From Ruegeria sp. Ofav3-42 (GTDB lineage: Bacteria; Pseudomonadota; Alphaproteobacteria; Rhodobacterales; Rhodobacteraceae), in the NCBI RefSeq assembly GCF_022347725.1, contig NZ_JAKRGB010000002.1, positions 124,001-188,000 of the forward strand: a DNA stretch of 64,000 nucleotides. Direction: 5' to 3'. Within the stretch, counting starts at the first letter, position 1. Each line of letters opens with the position of its first letter. This document shows, piece after piece, positions 63,253 through 64,000 of the stretch. The translations under genes and the position numbers were made by a program. The notes under the pieces were generated by a model. That model saw nothing but the letters and a program-made list of their open reading frames with translations. It was not told the origin of the DNA and searched no databases.

Positions 63253-63930
63253 ATGCGCCGCATTCTTTTCCTGCTGATTTTTGGTATTGCCGGTCTGGCG
63301 ATCCTTGTCTCGCTGGGTATTTGGCAGGTTCAGCGACTGGCTTGGAAACAGAGCGTTCTGGCCGAAATCGGCAGCCGGATATCTGCGGATCCAATTGATC
63401 TGCCGGATCACGCCTCACCCGACGTCGATAAGTATCTACCTGTTACCATAGCGGGTGAGATGGAGCCGGGTGAGATCCACGTCCTGGTCTCGGTGAAGCA
63501 GGTCGGGGCCGGGTATCGTATCATCCAGTCTTTCAGTACCGAAGACCGCACGATTTTGGTGGATCGCGGGTTTGTCCCGGTGACTGCAAAGCAGGGCAGC
63601 AGGCTGAACGGTCCTATGGAGGTCACCGGAAACCTGCACTGGCCGGACGAGATCGACAGCTACACACCCGAGCCGGACATTGATGATAACATCTGGTTTG
63701 CCCGCGACGTGCCCAATCTGGCAGCAGCTCTGGGGGCCGAGCCGATCCTGCTGATCGCGCGGTCGCAAACCGATCCCGGAATAACGCCCTTGCCTGTCGA
63801 TACAGCAGGCATCCCGAACGACCACCTGCAATATGCAATCACCTGGTTTGGCCTGGCCCTGGTCTGGGCGGCAATGACCGGATACTTCCTGTGGCGCAAT
63901 CGCGCCCCTTCTGAGAGTGACGAGCCATGA
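63253..63930 (+). CDS. SURF1 family cytochrome oxidase assembly protein
   Basis: The product is 225 aa. Two membrane helices (about 3-22 near the N-terminus and 195-213 near the C-terminus) flank a periplasmic domain, as in Shy1/SURF1 proteins. Conserved elements are 'GIWQVQRLAWKQSVLAEI', 'ILVDRGFVPV' and 'QYAITWFGLALVW'. SURF1 assists heme A insertion into subunit I. It overlaps the threonine synthase start by 4 nt (ATGA), a common alphaproteobacterial arrangement. Confidence 0.93.
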   Translation: MRRILFLLIFGIAGLAILVSLGIWQVQRLAWKQSVLAEIGSRISADPIDLPDHASPDVDKYLPVTIAGEMEPGEIHVLVSVKQVGAGYRIIQSFSTEDRTILVDRGFVPVTAKQGSRLNGPMEVTGNLHWPDEIDSYTPEPDIDDNIWFARDVPNLAAALGAEPILLIARSQTDPGITPLPVDTAGIPNDHLQYAITWFGLALVWAAMTGYFLWRNRAPSESDEP

Positions 63931-64000
63931 AATACATCTCGACCCGCGGGCAGGCGCCCGAACTGACTTTTGAAGAGGCGATGCTGACCGGGCTGGCCCG
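63927..64000 (+). CDS. thrC: Threonine synthase (3' partial, cut by window edge)
   Basis: Only the first 24 codons are inside the window: MKYISTRGQAPELTFEEAML then TGLA. 'KYISTRG...LTFEEAMLTGLA' is the usual opening of threonine synthase, which makes threonine from O-phosphohomoserine with pyridoxal phosphate. The ATG at 63927 overlaps the SURF1 stop codon. The PLP lysine and the rest of the protein lie beyond the edge. Confidence 0.85.
   Translation, partial: MKYISTRGQAPELTFEEAMLTGLA

Noticed and set aside
1..64000. tRNA or rRNA genes, CRISPR arrays, insertion sequences, prophage or integrated element
   Set aside because: I looked for T-loop strings, regularly spaced repeats, transposase or integrase motifs and att-like flanking repeats. 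GTTCGAA strings found near 9941 and 20690 lie inside coding sequence (xerC and the SulP gene). XerC has its housekeeping DUF484 partner.

Overview
The window looks like a contiguous piece of chromosome from a marine alphaproteobacterium of the Rhodobacteraceae, roseobacter lineage (Ruegeria-like). I infer this from high GC, the XerC/DUF484 pair, a one-step phosphatidylcholine synthase, a formate-THF ligase/FolD block, a Tad (Flp) pilus locus whose prepilins carry GAVTVDW, and the alphaproteobacterial order ctaC-ctaB-small ORF-ctaG-ctaE-SURF1-thrC. I see no rRNA, tRNA, CRISPR array, insertion sequence, prophage or integrase. The genes are intact except for two cut by the window edges.

Layout. 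1-4.4 kb: the 3' end of an SDR/DoxX-like fusion, a small DUF2269-type membrane protein and a very large DUF2339-type membrane protein. 4.5-11.8 kb: ileS with a clear terminator, an O6-alkylguanine methyltransferase, a Gre-like small protein, then (minus strand) phosphatidylcholine synthase, xerC-DUF484 and a transaldolase-like aldolase. 11.9-16.8 kb: priA, an MFS transporter, prmA and a small membrane protein. 16.9-22.0 kb: a DUF1127 protein, ruvCAB, a conserved hypothetical and a SulP-STAS anion transporter. 22.2-31.0 kb: ybgC-tolQRAB-pal-ybgF, tilS and ftsH, the outer-membrane constriction/integrity block. 31.1-35.8 kb: a MOSC protein, fhs, a PchB-like chorismate mutase, folD (one-carbon metabolism) and a membrane LytTR protein. 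35.8-38.9 kb: pdeM and an Lhr-like helicase, half of the 'ligase-associated' DNA repair set.

39-51.1 kb: a minus-strand Tad pilus locus: two Flp prepilins, cpaB, cpaC (secretin), an OmpA-like lipoprotein, tadZ, tadA, tadB, tadC, two TPR lipoproteins, the prepilin peptidase and an AAA+ ATPase of unknown role. A lytic transglycosylase is divergent from it. Strong hairpins cut this locus into several likely transcription units. 52.3-59.4 kb (minus): CoA-transferase subunits B and A, topA, dprA, tldD. 59.5-64 kb (plus): the aa3-type cytochrome oxidase subunit II/III and assembly operon, ending in SURF1 and the start of thrC. A perfect FNR-type palindrome lies between tldD and ctaC.

Most of the window is ordinary core genome. 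I found no wholly new system that I can defend. The points most worth following are the PchB-like mutase embedded in the C1 operon, the AAA+ ATPase beside the Tad locus, the hairpin-segmented Tad locus with D/W-type Flp prepilins, the FNR box in front of the oxidase operon, and the palindrome abutting the prmA ribosome binding site.
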